A stretch of DNA of 37,560 bases from Candidatus Kapaibacterium sp. (lineage in GTDB: Bacteria; Bacteroidota; Ignavibacteria; Kapaibacteriales; UBA4661), in NCBI GenBank assembly GCA_025455065.1, contig JALONG010000058.1, positions 1 through 37,560 of the forward strand, given 5' to 3'. Position 1 is the first letter of the stretch, and each line of letters begins with the position of its first letter. Below the pieces are notes generated by a model. That model worked only from the letters and a program-made list of their open reading frames with translations. It was not told the DNA's origin and made no database searches. The translations under genes were made by a program, and so were the position numbers. Positions 17,563 to 25,400 of the stretch are shown one piece after another.

Positions 17563-18690
17563 ATGCGCCCACTCAGCGACCTTCTCCGAAAACACATCCT
17601 TACCGTCAAGCCCTATTCTTCAGCGCGTTCCGAATACCCTACCGCGAACACCTCATCAAATCAAGCGTCATCGAAAACGTTTCTGGATGCTAATGAAAAT
17701 GCGTTTGGTTCGCCTTCGGAAATAACGGTCAATCGTTATCCCGACCCGCTTCAAATGGCGCTCAAACGCCGTATTTGTGAAATCAAGCAGATACCCGAAA
17801 GCCGCATCGGCACTATCTTTCTGGGCAATGGCAGCGACGAGCCGATAGACCTCATAATCCGTGCTTTCTGCGAACCAAGCGTTCATGCGGCTTCAGGAGA
17901 AATTACCGAAGGCGATGCAATGATTATCACGCCGCCCACCTACGGAATGTACGAAGTCAGTGCGGCGATTCATCATGTTGCAGTGAAGCGTGTGCCGCTT
18001 GTGCGAACGTTTGAGGGCAAAACAGGAACATTTTGTTTGGATGAAGACGGCATCAAACAAGCAATTACGCCGCGTACAAAGCTCATATTTTTATGTTCGC
18101 CAAATAATCCCACGGCAAACGTCTTCGAGAGAGCTGCGCTAGAGCGCATCATTACCGGCTTTGACGGCATTGTGGTTTTAGACGAAGCATACATTGACTT
18201 TGCCGAAGCGCACAGTTTTTTACCGCGTTTGGCGGAATTTCCGAATCTGGTCATTTTGCAAACCTTCTCCAAAGCGTGGGGAATGGCGGCATTGCGGCTG
18301 GGAATGGCGTTTGCGGATAGCAGTATAATCGAAGTGCTGAACAAAATTAAACCGCCCTACAACATCAACATTCTCACCCAAGAAACCGCCCTGAAAGCGC
18401 TTCAGCATACGGATTGGAAAGAGCGCGTTGTGCGGGATATTTTGGAAGAACGCGAAGCACTTATGCACGAACTTTCGGCGTTGCACGACGTTCAGCACGT
18501 GTTTCCGTCGGATGCGAATTTTATTTTAGCGCACTTCACCAGTGCCCGTGCGGTCTATGAGCGTTTAGTCGAAAAAGGCATTGTTGTCCGCGACCGCTCC
18601 GGCGTAACGCTGTGCGAGGATTGTTTGCGCATTACCGTCGGAACGCCGTTTGAAAATGAGCGTTTGCTGGCGGCTCTGACAAGCGCATAA
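17563..18690 (+). CDS. hisC: Histidinol-phosphate aminotransferase
   Basis: 375 aa from the ATG at 17563 (MRPLSDLLRKHILTVKPYSSAR), which aligns with the usual HisC start; an upstream ATG at 17518 adds 15 residues. It is a PLP enzyme that makes histidinol phosphate from imidazole acetol phosphate and glutamate in histidine synthesis. It shows LDANENAFGSP, RYPDP, FLGNGSDEPIDLIIRAF, SPNNPTAN, VVLDEAYIDF and the PLP lysine in TFSKAWGMAALRLG. A related class of aminotransferases (Cobalamin CobD type) shares the fold, but the ANENP-like and NGSDE motifs favour HisC. No other his gene is in the window. Confidence 0.9.
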   Translation: MRPLSDLLRKHILTVKPYSSARSEYPTANTSSNQASSKTFLDANENAFGSPSEITVNRYPDPLQMALKRRICEIKQIPESRIGTIFLGNGSDEPIDLIIRAFCEPSVHAASGEITEGDAMIITPPTYGMYEVSAAIHHVAVKRVPLVRTFEGKTGTFCLDEDGIKQAITPRTKLIFLCSPNNPTANVFERAALERIITGFDGIVVLDEAYIDFAEAHSFLPRLAEFPNLVILQTFSKAWGMAALRLGMAFADSSIIEVLNKIKPPYNINILTQETALKALQHTDWKERVVRDILEEREALMHELSALHDVQHVFPSDANFILAHFTSARAVYERLVEKGIVVRDRSGVTLCEDCLRITVGTPFENERLLAALTSA

Positions 18691-18883
18691 ATGCTTGCTT
18701 GTAACGGCACACATCTCAAACTGCGAAAATACTGCACCACCATTGCAACCAAGCCGTCAAGATGCCGTTTACCAGACTAATCATTGTAGCGCACAAGCGC
18801 GAAAAAACTTCTTTGTTCGTCAGTATTTTTGTCGTTGATTTGTGTTTTGCTTCATAGATTTTCACTGCTTTCACGGAGGAATT

Positions 18884-19312
18884 ATGGGCTTACTCAAAGC
18901 GAAAATTGAACTTATCAATTCCGATGATTTAGCATTTCATCGCAAGAAAAAACTCGCTGCAAAAGATGTTCGCCGCTTGAAGGTGCAAGCACTCGTGGAT
19001 ACTGGAGCAATCATGCTTTCCATCAACGAAAGCATTCGTACGCAGCTTGATTTGGACATCCTCGAAAAGCGCACCGATGCACTTGCCGACGGCTCACTTG
19101 TGGAATTAGATGTGGCGGGTCCCGTAGATATTCGCTTCGGCAATCGGCAATGCACCACACGAGCAATCGTGCTTCCGGGCGAGGCGGAATGCCTCTTGGG
19201 AGCGATTCCGATTGAAGATATGGACTTGGTTGTTGATTTGAACGAGCAGAAACTTATTATTCACCCCGACCACCCTTACAAAGCACAAATGGTGCTGAAG
19301 GGCGCACGGTAA
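18884..19312 (+). CDS. Retropepsin-like aspartic protease
   Basis: 142 aa from the ATG at 18884, which has a strong GGAGGAATT ribosome site. The single-lobe retroviral-type aspartic protease fold shows ALVDTGAIMLSI (catalytic Asp39, DTGA), a mid-strand IRFG, and the second-half ECLLGAIPIEDMDLVVD. It should need a homodimer to make an active site. There is no signal peptide or membrane segment, so it is cytoplasmic. The substrate is unknown. Such small genes appear beside toxin-like or metabolic genes in many Chlorobi and cyanobacteria. A TATTTTTG box at 18824-18831 may be the -7 promoter element. moxR follows 50 bases on. Confidence 0.85.
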   Translation: MGLLKAKIELINSDDLAFHRKKKLAAKDVRRLKVQALVDTGAIMLSINESIRTQLDLDILEKRTDALADGSLVELDVAGPVDIRFGNRQCTTRAIVLPGEAECLLGAIPIEDMDLVVDLNEQKLIIHPDHPYKAQMVLKGAR

Positions 19313-19315
19313 CAT

Positions 19316-19323
19316 TATCTTTG
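19316..19323 (+). promoter_or_regulatory. Candidate -7 box upstream of moxR
   Basis: TATCTTTG, matching TAnnTTTG, lies 39 bases before the moxR ATG and right after the stop of the protease gene. It is the same octamer as upstream of gyrA. No clear TTTG box is found at 19-21 bases upstream. Confidence 0.3.
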
Positions 19324-19362
19324 AAATATTTCGATAGCATTTTTATCATCATTCTACCCACC

Positions 19363-20343
19363 ATGAGCGACCTCAAAGCACTCGAAAACCTCGCAGGCAG
19401 CATTAAATCTATCCGCGCAGAAATCGGCAAAGTTATCGTCGGGCAAGACATTATCGTCGAACAGCTTCTTATCACGCTCTTTGCGCGTGGTCATTGCTTG
19501 CTTGTCGGCGTTCCCGGACTGGCAAAAACACTGCTTATTCGCACGCTTTCCGAAGCACTCGACCTCAAATTTAACCGCGTCCAATTCACGCCCGACCTTA
19601 TGCCGAGCGACATTACGGGAACGGAAATCATCGAAGAAAACGTTTCCACAGGGCATAAAGATTTTCGTTTCATCAAAGGACCGATTTTTGCGAATATCGT
19701 TTTGGCAGATGAAATCAACCGTACTCCGCCCAAAACGCAAGCCGCACTCTTGGAAGCAATGCAAGAAGGCAACGTAACGGCGGGCGGTCAGACCTACAAA
19801 CTCGACACGCCATTTTTCGTGCTTGCCACGCAAAATCCCATTGAGCAAGAAGGTACATACCCGCTTCCCGAAGCACAGCTTGACCGCTTTATGTTCAATC
19901 TTTGGCTGGATTATCCGTCTTTCCAAGACGAAGTAACGATTGTCAAAAATACCACATCGGGCTACAAGCCTGATGTGAAGCCTGTTTTGAATGCTACCGA
20001 AATTATGCAGTATCAAGATTTGGTGCGGCGTGTGCCGGTGGCAGATAACGTCGTGGAATATGCCGTAAAGCTTGTTCACGCAACGCGCCCTTCGCCTGAA
20101 AGCACCATCAAAGTCGTGAAGGATTTCCTCAGTTACGGTGCGGGTCCGAGAGCGTCGCAGTATCTCATTCTAGGCGCAAAAACCCGCGCTGCCTTGCTTG
20201 GCAAGCCCACGCCGGACATGGATGATGTTCGCGCTGTTGCTGCACCTGTGCTGCGACACCGCATCGTTGCGAACTTCAACGCCGAAGCGGATAATGTTTC
20301 AACCGTTGCAATTATTGAACAACTCTTGAAAGAAATCGCCTAA
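19363..20343 (+). CDS. MoxR-family AAA+ ATPase
   Basis: 326 aa from the ATG at 19363 (MSDLKALENL); the longer frame begins at a TTG and lacks support. It is a MoxR-type AAA+ chaperone with Walker A GVPGLAKT, Walker B VLADEINRTPPKTQAALLEAM, sensor VLATQNPIEQEGTYPLPEAQLDRF, and a C-terminal lid domain. MoxR proteins usually pair with DUF58 and von Willebrand-domain proteins to mature metal or periplasmic enzymes. Neither partner follows here; the next gene is nadE. Confidence 0.92.
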   Translation: MSDLKALENLAGSIKSIRAEIGKVIVGQDIIVEQLLITLFARGHCLLVGVPGLAKTLLIRTLSEALDLKFNRVQFTPDLMPSDITGTEIIEENVSTGHKDFRFIKGPIFANIVLADEINRTPPKTQAALLEAMQEGNVTAGGQTYKLDTPFFVLATQNPIEQEGTYPLPEAQLDRFMFNLWLDYPSFQDEVTIVKNTTSGYKPDVKPVLNATEIMQYQDLVRRVPVADNVVEYAVKLVHATRPSPESTIKVVKDFLSYGAGPRASQYLILGAKTRAALLGKPTPDMDDVRAVAAPVLRHRIVANFNAEADNVSTVAIIEQLLKEIA

Positions 20344-20348
20344 GAAGG

Positions 20349-20461
20349 GCTGAGGGATAGAGGCTGAGGGATAGGGGCAATCAAGTACGCCTCCAATTCC
20401 CTTATCACCGTATCCCTTATCCCTTTTCCCCTATCCCCCATCCCTTTTTCCCTTATCCCTT
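20349..20461. repeat. G-rich / C-rich repeat tract before nadE
   Basis: GCTGAGGGATAG occurs twice (20349-20360, 20363-20374; period 14) right after the moxR stop. It is followed by a C-rich tract with several TATCCCTT units (20411-20461). GGGATAGGGG (20368-20377) and CCCCTATCCC (20428-20437) form a perfect 10-bp stem with a 50-base loop that ends 26 bases before the nadE ATG. Confidence 0.75.
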
Positions 20462-20463
20462 CC

Positions 20464-22446
20464 ATGAGTAGTCCCGCAAAACAGTTTGGATTTGTGCGTG
20501 TGGCAGTGTCGTCGCCGGAATTGCGCGTTGCCGATGTTGCGTTCAATACCGAGCGCATTTTGGAAGCCGCAGAACGCGCAGAAAACCTTGGCACAGACCT
20601 TGTTGTGTTTCCCGAACTCTGCATCACGGGCTATTCCTGCGGGGATTTGTTGTATCAAAAACTGCTTGTGGATGAAGCAGCAAAAGCGCTTATTCGCATT
20701 GCCGAAGCAAGTTACGCAAAGCGCATGGATGCTGCTTTGGTAGTCGGTCTGCCGATGTCGCTGGACGGGAAGCACTTCAACTGCGCGGCGTTTATTTCGC
20801 GGGGAGAAATCAAAGGGATTGTTCCCAAAACCTTTCTACCCGGTACGGGTGAATTTTACGAAGAGCGCTGGTTTTCCTCTGCGCGAGACACCGCAAGAAC
20901 GTCGGTTTTGCTGGGCTGGCGTGATATTCCCTTTGGTACGGATTTGCTGTTTCGCCCTGAAATCATGCCCGACTGCACGATTGGCATTGAGATTTGCGAA
21001 GATGTGTGGGCAGCTGCTCCGCCCAGCGTGAATCAGGCACTCAATGGCGCAACAGTTCTGGTTAATCTTTCAGCAAGCAATGAAGTTTTAGGCAAGTACG
21101 AATACCGCAAAATGCTGGTGCAAAGCCATTCGGCTCGGTGCTTGGCGGCGTATTGCTATGCGGCAGCCGGAGCGGGCGAATCCAGTACCGACCTCGTGTT
21201 TTCGGGACATTCGCTCATCGCGGAAAATGGTGCGTTGCTGGCTGAAACCGAGCGTTTTCGCTTCGATACGCAAATTGCCGTTGCCGATGTGGATGTCCAG
21301 CGCCTCACCGCAGAGCGGCTTAAAAACAACACCTTTGGGGCTTCTCGTGCAAATCATCAAGCGCGGTATATCAATTTCGAGTTTGAGGATTTTTCTCGTC
21401 CTGAAGGCGAGGCTGCAACAAAACTTTATCATCCGCTTTCTCCAACGCCCTTTGTGCCGCTTGCAACCTCGCTTCGTGAGGCGCATTGCCACGAGGTGTT
21501 TTCTATTCAAACCACAGGCTTGGCAAAGCGTCTGAAGCATACCAACACAAAGACCGTCGTTATCGGCGTTTCGGGCGGTTTGGATTCGACCTTAGCGCTG
21601 CTTGTCTGCGCAAAGGCGTTTGATATGCTGGGATTGTCCAGAAGCGGCATCGTTTCTATTACCATGCCGGGTTTCGGCACAACCGAGCGGACACGCGGCA
21701 ATGCCGAGCATTTGGCAGAATTTTTAGGAACGACGCTGCGGATTATTCCCATACAAGAGTCTGTACGCCAGCATTTCCGCGACATCGGGCATGATGAAGC
21801 GCTGCACGACATCACCTACGAAAATGCGCAGGCGAGAGAGCGGACGCAGATTTTAATGGATGTGGCGAATCAAGTGGGCGGCTTGGTGATTGGCACGGGT
21901 GATTTATCGGAACTTGCGCTAGGCTGGTGTACCTACAACGCCGACCAAATGTCTATGTACGGTGTGAATGCGAGTATTCCGAAGACGCTTGTGCGCTTTA
22001 TCGTGGAATGGTGCGCCGAACACGAGTTTTCGGGAAAAACGGCGGATGTTCTGCACGACATCTGCGCAACGCCCGTTTCGCCGGAACTGCTCCCGCTTCA
22101 AGACGGCGGCACACAGGCGCAGGAAACCGAAAAGACGATTGGTCCCTACGAACTGCACGATTTTTTCCTCTACCATTTCGTGCGCTTCCAAGCCACACCG
22201 CGTAAAATCATGTTTCTCGCCGCGCACGCTTTTGGCGGTAAATACGACCGCGAAACGCTCCACAAGTGGCTTACCACCTTCTTCCGACGCTTTTTCACGC
22301 AACAATTCAAGCGCTCTCCCATGCCGGACGGTCCGAAAGTCGGCACGGTAGCACTCTCGCCGCGTGGCGATTGGCGAATGCCGAGCGATGCTTCTGCGGC
22401 ACTGTGGATGCGGGAATTGGAGGATATTGGGCAGGAAATGGCATAG
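20464..22446 (+). CDS. nadE: Glutamine-dependent NAD+ synthetase
   Basis: 660 aa, the length of the two-domain form. It makes NAD+ from deamido-NAD+, ATP and glutamine. The N-terminal nitrilase-type glutaminase domain carries the full triad: E51 ([15 protein letters not shown]), K122 ([15 protein letters not shown]) and C178 ([10 protein letters not shown]). The C-terminal synthetase has the PP-loop SGGLDST (370-376), then [16 protein letters not shown] and [20 protein letters not shown], with the late [11 protein letters not shown] region. Both active sites look intact. Confidence 0.95.
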   Translation: MSSPAKQFGFVRVAVSSPELRVADVAFNTERILEAAERAENLGTDLVVFPELCITGYSCGDLLYQKLLVDEAAKALIRIAEASYAKRMDAALVVGLPMSLDGKHFNCAAFISRGEIKGIVPKTFLPGTGEFYEERWFSSARDTARTSVLLGWRDIPFGTDLLFRPEIMPDCTIGIEICEDVWAAAPPSVNQALNGATVLVNLSASNEVLGKYEYRKMLVQSHSARCLAAYCYAAAGAGESSTDLVFSGHSLIAENGALLAETERFRFDTQIAVADVDVQRLTAERLKNNTFGASRANHQARYINFEFEDFSRPEGEAATKLYHPLSPTPFVPLATSLREAHCHEVFSIQTTGLAKRLKHTNTKTVVIGVSGGLDSTLALLVCAKAFDMLGLSRSGIVSITMPGFGTTERTRGNAEHLAEFLGTTLRIIPIQESVRQHFRDIGHDEALHDITYENAQARERTQILMDVANQVGGLVIGTGDLSELALGWCTYNADQMSMYGVNASIPKTLVRFIVEWCAEHEFSGKTADVLHDICATPVSPELLPLQDGGTQAQETEKTIGPYELHDFFLYHFVRFQATPRKIMFLAAHAFGGKYDRETLHKWLTTFFRRFFTQQFKRSPMPDGPKVGTVALSPRGDWRMPSDASAALWMRELEDIGQEMA

Positions 22447-22959
22447 TGGAAATTTGCTCACAATCTGTATTCTTTGGGCTTGTGGCAAAAATGTCCGGAC
22501 AATTAGGGTATTGGCTTCACAACAAAAAAGGTTAGCAGTAACTATCGCAGTATGAGAAATCATGCGGCTTTGCTGTTTGTGTATGTGCGGGGCGGGAAAT
22601 GAACTCTACAAGTAATACCAATTTGAGTTGATAACTGTGCAAAAAAATCCGGCTTCAGTGGCACAGACATTCTTGTCTGTGCGAGTATTTATGCTGTTTC
22701 CAGAGAAAAGCCCCGAAAAATTTCTCTTCCCAAAAGTGGCTTTTGCTTATGGTTGCCAATTCCACACAGGTTTTACGCCATGTGTTTGGGGCAAATACAG
22801 ACCGTCTTGCTTATCGGGGCGGACATATTTCACAAGAAAATCTACTCTGCCCGACCGCTCCACACGCCAAACAGCCACTTTCGCTGTATCTTGGGAAAAG
22901 AAGGAACAGGCGATGTTCATGCTGAGGTATTGGGCAGAAAATTCTGACACATCCCGCAA
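22447..22959. other. Gene-free spacer with truncated repeat copy
   Basis: About 510 bases between nadE and darG. It contains the truncated repeat at 22615-22710. I see no credible gene: the + frame at 22628-23014 begins inside the repeat, and the other frames are shorter and unlike any family I know. Confidence 0.5.
22615..22710. repeat. 96-bp partial copy of the 12356-12492 element, inverted
   Basis: It starts with ATACCAATTT and is identical to the reverse complement of 12397-12492 except for one base (C for T in the CACAGACATTCTTG core). The opposite terminal repeat is missing, so this copy is truncated. Its left flank AGTA is the same as that of copy 1. Confidence 0.8.
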
Positions 22960-23994
22960 TTATGCGGTCACGGTGTTCAGTTGCGATTCCCGAATGTGCC
23001 GATATGCAATCTGAATATGAGCAGGTTTCATTATCTCTCGCTTGCGCTCCGTCCAGTTTGCAATATGCTCTTGCACGTCGTTTAGGGAATAATCAGGCTG
23101 CTCAAGAAGCGCGAAATCTACCGTTGCCAGCAACTCCAAACCATAGGGAGATTCAAAGCCTTCAATAAAATCCAATACCTGCTGCATACGCTCTCGCTGC
23201 TCAGGCTGAAGATTATTGGCAACATATTCCTCGACAATGCTCAAGTTCGGCTCTATGATGGTTATTTCCGTATCAGGATTGTTGCGGGTTTCGTTATAAT
23301 GGAGAAATGAACCGTTCAAAAGCTGCAAAACCTTATTCAGATTGGCAGCAAACGGTCCGTACATTCCTTTCTCGAAGTTCAGTCGGAGATGTTCCCCAAA
23401 ACGCTGAAGGAAATACGCCGTTTTCTGTGCTACGAGAAGATTGATGTCATAGCCCAAAACACGATACCGATGCAGCACATACACCAGCATTGCCCGTGCA
23501 GGCGTGAGCGGAACCAGTTCTGCCACTTCTTCCCGAACTGCTTCAAATCCCGGCTCCAAGACCGTAATCGTACACTCGGCTGCTAAGGGCGACAGATATT
23601 GCTCAATAAGCGGATGAACATCGCTCCAGCGCAATTTTCCGTTGCCACAGCCCAAAGGTGGTACAACGATTGAACGAATGTTCTTTTCTCGGATGATGCG
23701 CACCAAATCTTGCAGACCTTCTTCGATGTACGACAATTTGGACGGATACCGCCAATGGTCTTTTGTGGGGAAATTGATGATGTAGTGCGGTGTCAGTTCG
23801 TCGGTCTCGGTAACGAACATTTTGCCCATAGCAAGCTCACCTGCTTCGGCGGCGGCTTTGTACAATTTGAAATTTTTGGGAAACTGCTTCTTAAACGCCA
23901 AAGCAATGCCCTTGCCCATCACCCCTTGAAGATTGACGGTATTCACCAACGCTTCTGCGTGGATTTCTAAGATATTTCCTTGCGTGAAGGTCAT
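22960..23994 (-). CDS. darG: DarG macrodomain antitoxin (DNA ADP-ribosylglycohydrolase)
   Basis: 344 aa. The N-terminal macrodomain (about 1-150) shows TQGNILEIHAEALVNTVN, GVMGKGIALAFKKQFP and VVPPLGCGNGKLRWSDV, the ADP-ribose-binding and catalytic loops of the DarG class. The C-terminal half (about 165-340; starting near MLVYVLHRYRVL) matches the part that binds and blocks DarT. It removes ADP-ribose from thymidine in DNA and so protects the cell from DarT. It begins 6 bases after the darT stop, so the two are translated from one mRNA, toxin first. Confidence 0.93.
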   Translation of the reverse strand: MTFTQGNILEIHAEALVNTVNLQGVMGKGIALAFKKQFPKNFKLYKAAAEAGELAMGKMFVTETDELTPHYIINFPTKDHWRYPSKLSYIEEGLQDLVRIIREKNIRSIVVPPLGCGNGKLRWSDVHPLIEQYLSPLAAECTITVLEPGFEAVREEVAELVPLTPARAMLVYVLHRYRVLGYDINLLVAQKTAYFLQRFGEHLRLNFEKGMYGPFAANLNKVLQLLNGSFLHYNETRNNPDTEITIIEPNLSIVEEYVANNLQPEQRERMQQVLDFIEGFESPYGLELLATVDFALLEQPDYSLNDVQEHIANWTERKREIMKPAHIQIAYRHIRESQLNTVTA

Positions 23995-24000
23995 CGTTGT

Positions 24001-24648
24001 TTAGTAGTACCAGTTGCGATAAACTTTGGCGGGCAGCCTGCTTCCGTACTTGGTTGCAAGTGAGTCGGCAAATATACGAGTTTCCTCGTCAAAAACGCCA
24101 ATGCCGAGAAGATATTCTACTCCCAATTCACTCTTTACCAGAAATTCAGCTTGTTTACGCCGTTTTCTGTCGGAATCGGTTACTGTATCAGACCAATGTT
24201 GCTCTTTAACCATTTCAAAATCCACTTCGGTCAAATTCTCAAGATTGTCATAGAATTTTGTCAGACGATGAATACCATGACCATCGCTAAAGACAAAGCC
24301 CTGACCGCTCTCACGCACTTTTTCGACACTACTCACCAAATAGACAATATCGCGCTGCGGTTGTGCGAGAACATTCTCTCCACCTCTCCAAATCTGGTAT
24401 AGCATCGGCGAACGTGTGCCGAAATAGAAGGATACATACTCTTGGAAACTGCCCGCAACACTGCCCGACGGCTCTACGACAATAGTGCGCTTGCCCCGTG
24501 TTGAAATAAGCGTCCCATCGCCAATGCCAATATATGATTGATTTGCTTTGGGGTGATTCGGTGCGGTTAGTTTCTCAATCTTGAAAATATGCTCAAGATT
24601 GTCGCGGTGTGTAATGCGGTATAGTCCTATTTTGGAAAGGTCAATCAT
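24001..24648 (-). CDS. darT: DarT DNA ADP-ribosyltransferase toxin
   Basis: 215 aa, DUF4433 family. It attaches ADP-ribose from NAD+ to thymidine in single-stranded DNA and blocks replication, and is reported to defend against phage. Visible are GLYRITHRDNLEHIFK (His14, NAD binding), YIGIGDGTLISTR, YVSFYFGTRSPMLYQIW (Arg79) and the likely catalytic Glu168 in KQAEFLV. The last residues VYRNWYY are also typical. No frame damage is visible, so the toxin should be active. There is no Shine-Dalgarno, but a well-formed Bacteroidota-type promoter lies at 24762-24794. Confidence 0.93.
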   Translation of the reverse strand: MIDLSKIGLYRITHRDNLEHIFKIEKLTAPNHPKANQSYIGIGDGTLISTRGKRTIVVEPSGSVAGSFQEYVSFYFGTRSPMLYQIWRGGENVLAQPQRDIVYLVSSVEKVRESGQGFVFSDGHGIHRLTKFYDNLENLTEVDFEMVKEQHWSDTVTDSDRKRRKQAEFLVKSELGVEYLLGIGVFDEETRIFADSLATKYGSRLPAKVYRNWYY

Positions 24649-24761
24649 TATCAGTCATGGTCATTCGAGAAAATGCAGAAAGGGCAAAAACAAAGAAAAC
24701 TCGCCCGGGTGCGCTGTTCACCGTGCATAACACGTGGGAAGCGTGGCGAGTATTGTTGCCA

Positions 24762-24794
24762 CAAATATACGGTACTCGGCGTATTTGCTCAAAA
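24762..24794 (-). promoter_or_regulatory. Candidate promoter of darT-darG
   Basis: On the minus strand TTTTG, then exactly 20 bases, then TATATTTG. This fits the Bacteroidota primary-sigma consensus (TTTG, 19-21 bases, TAnnTTTG). It lies about 114 bases before the darT start. It is the best promoter match I found in the window. Confidence 0.6.
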
Positions 24795-24914
24795 GAACTT
24801 TTTGTATTTTCCCCGTATTCTCACTCTTCCCCGCCCGCACTTTCCCCCAAATGCTCCCCGTGCAAAACCGCAGTAAAGCATCCTCCTCAAATCGGCGTGT
24901 AGTCATCCAATGAA

Positions 24915-25049
24915 TCATCTGCCCCATTTTTCCGGCAAATACTCACGGGCGGAATGGCAAATGCTCTCCGGCACAAAACTTTTGTATTGGTATGCCGTTC
25001 CGGGATGTTGCGCAAGTGCATTGCCCGCAATGAAGTCGCTCATGTCCAT
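24915..25049 (-). pseudogene. Truncated ORF, possible Fic N-terminal remnant
   Basis: 44 codons from an ATG at 25049, ending at TGA. The stretch AYQYKSFVPESI resembles the YKSF.P motif at the start of large Fic-family proteins, where it follows an aG..i.Q segment; here it is IAGNALAQHPG. After KWG another frame continues a plausible peptide (ADDSLDDYTPI, then stop), so a frameshift is likely. The rest of such a gene is absent. It sits directly behind a duplicated operator (25071-25146), which suggests it was once a regulated gene. The family guess is weak. Confidence 0.3.
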
Positions 25050-25070
25050 ATATTTTCTTACCAAGGCTGT

Positions 25071-25146
25071 TTATATTTCAGTTTTCTGCCGAAATCTAAA
25101 ATATAACTTTTTATATTTTAAGAAAAGGCGTTTTTCTAAAATATGG
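25071..25146. promoter_or_regulatory. Duplicated palindromic operator (two 40-bp units)
   Basis: Two half-site pairs of TTATATTTTAG type: TTATATTTCAG (25071-25081) with CTAAAATATAA (25096-25106), and TTATATTTTAA (25111-25121) with CTAAAATATGG (25136-25146). Each pair is inverted with a 14-base centre, and the two units start exactly 40 bases apart. The half-sites match over 9-10 of 11 bases while the spacers differ, as expected of protein-binding sites. The array lies 22-97 bases before the ATG of the truncated minus-strand ORF. Confidence 0.55.
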
Positions 25147-25158
25147 GCTTCTGCTATT

Positions 25159-25342
25159 TCACGCAAACATCAATCGTCGTCCTTTAGGCTTCGGCACAGT
25201 ACGACCAAGTTCTTGTGTGTCTCTAGGCGCTCACGGATGATAATTTCGGCATTCTGAAGCGTGGGGCGGCGTAGGTGTCGCCATCCGCCATACAGCCCGG
25301 AAGTTCCGGCACTTCTGCGATATACGCATGGTCTTCGACACG
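25159..25342 (-). pseudogene. hicB: hicB antitoxin remnant (frameshifted)
   Basis: Reading the minus strand in three successive frames gives a HicB-like protein: VEDHAYIAEVPELPGCMADG then DTYA, then, after a shift near 25265-25275, LQNAEIIIRERLET, then, after a second shift near 25215, QELGRTVPKPKGRRLMFA and a TGA at 25159-25161. The order and spacing follow the HicB core (AEVPELPGC.A.GDT..EAL.NA...I...LE). At least two frameshifts make it non-functional as it stands. No hicA toxin lies upstream; the restriction gene ends 58 bases before it. Confidence 0.72.
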
Positions 25343-25355
25343 TGGTATGTGCTTT

Positions 25356-25374
25356 GTGCAACGGTGCGTTGCAC
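25356..25374. repeat. 8-bp perfect hairpin after the restriction gene
   Basis: GTGCAACG and CGTTGCAC with a 3-base loop, starting 27 bases past the stop of the minus-strand restriction-modification gene. No T-run follows, so a simple intrinsic terminator is unlikely. It may stabilise the mRNA end. Confidence 0.45.
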
Positions 25375-25400
25375 TATTGTTCCAATAGCAATATTTCCGC

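Noticed and set aside
22628-23014. 128-codon open frame after nadE
   Set aside because: It starts inside the dispersed 96-bp repeat and runs into the end of darG; no family resemblance.
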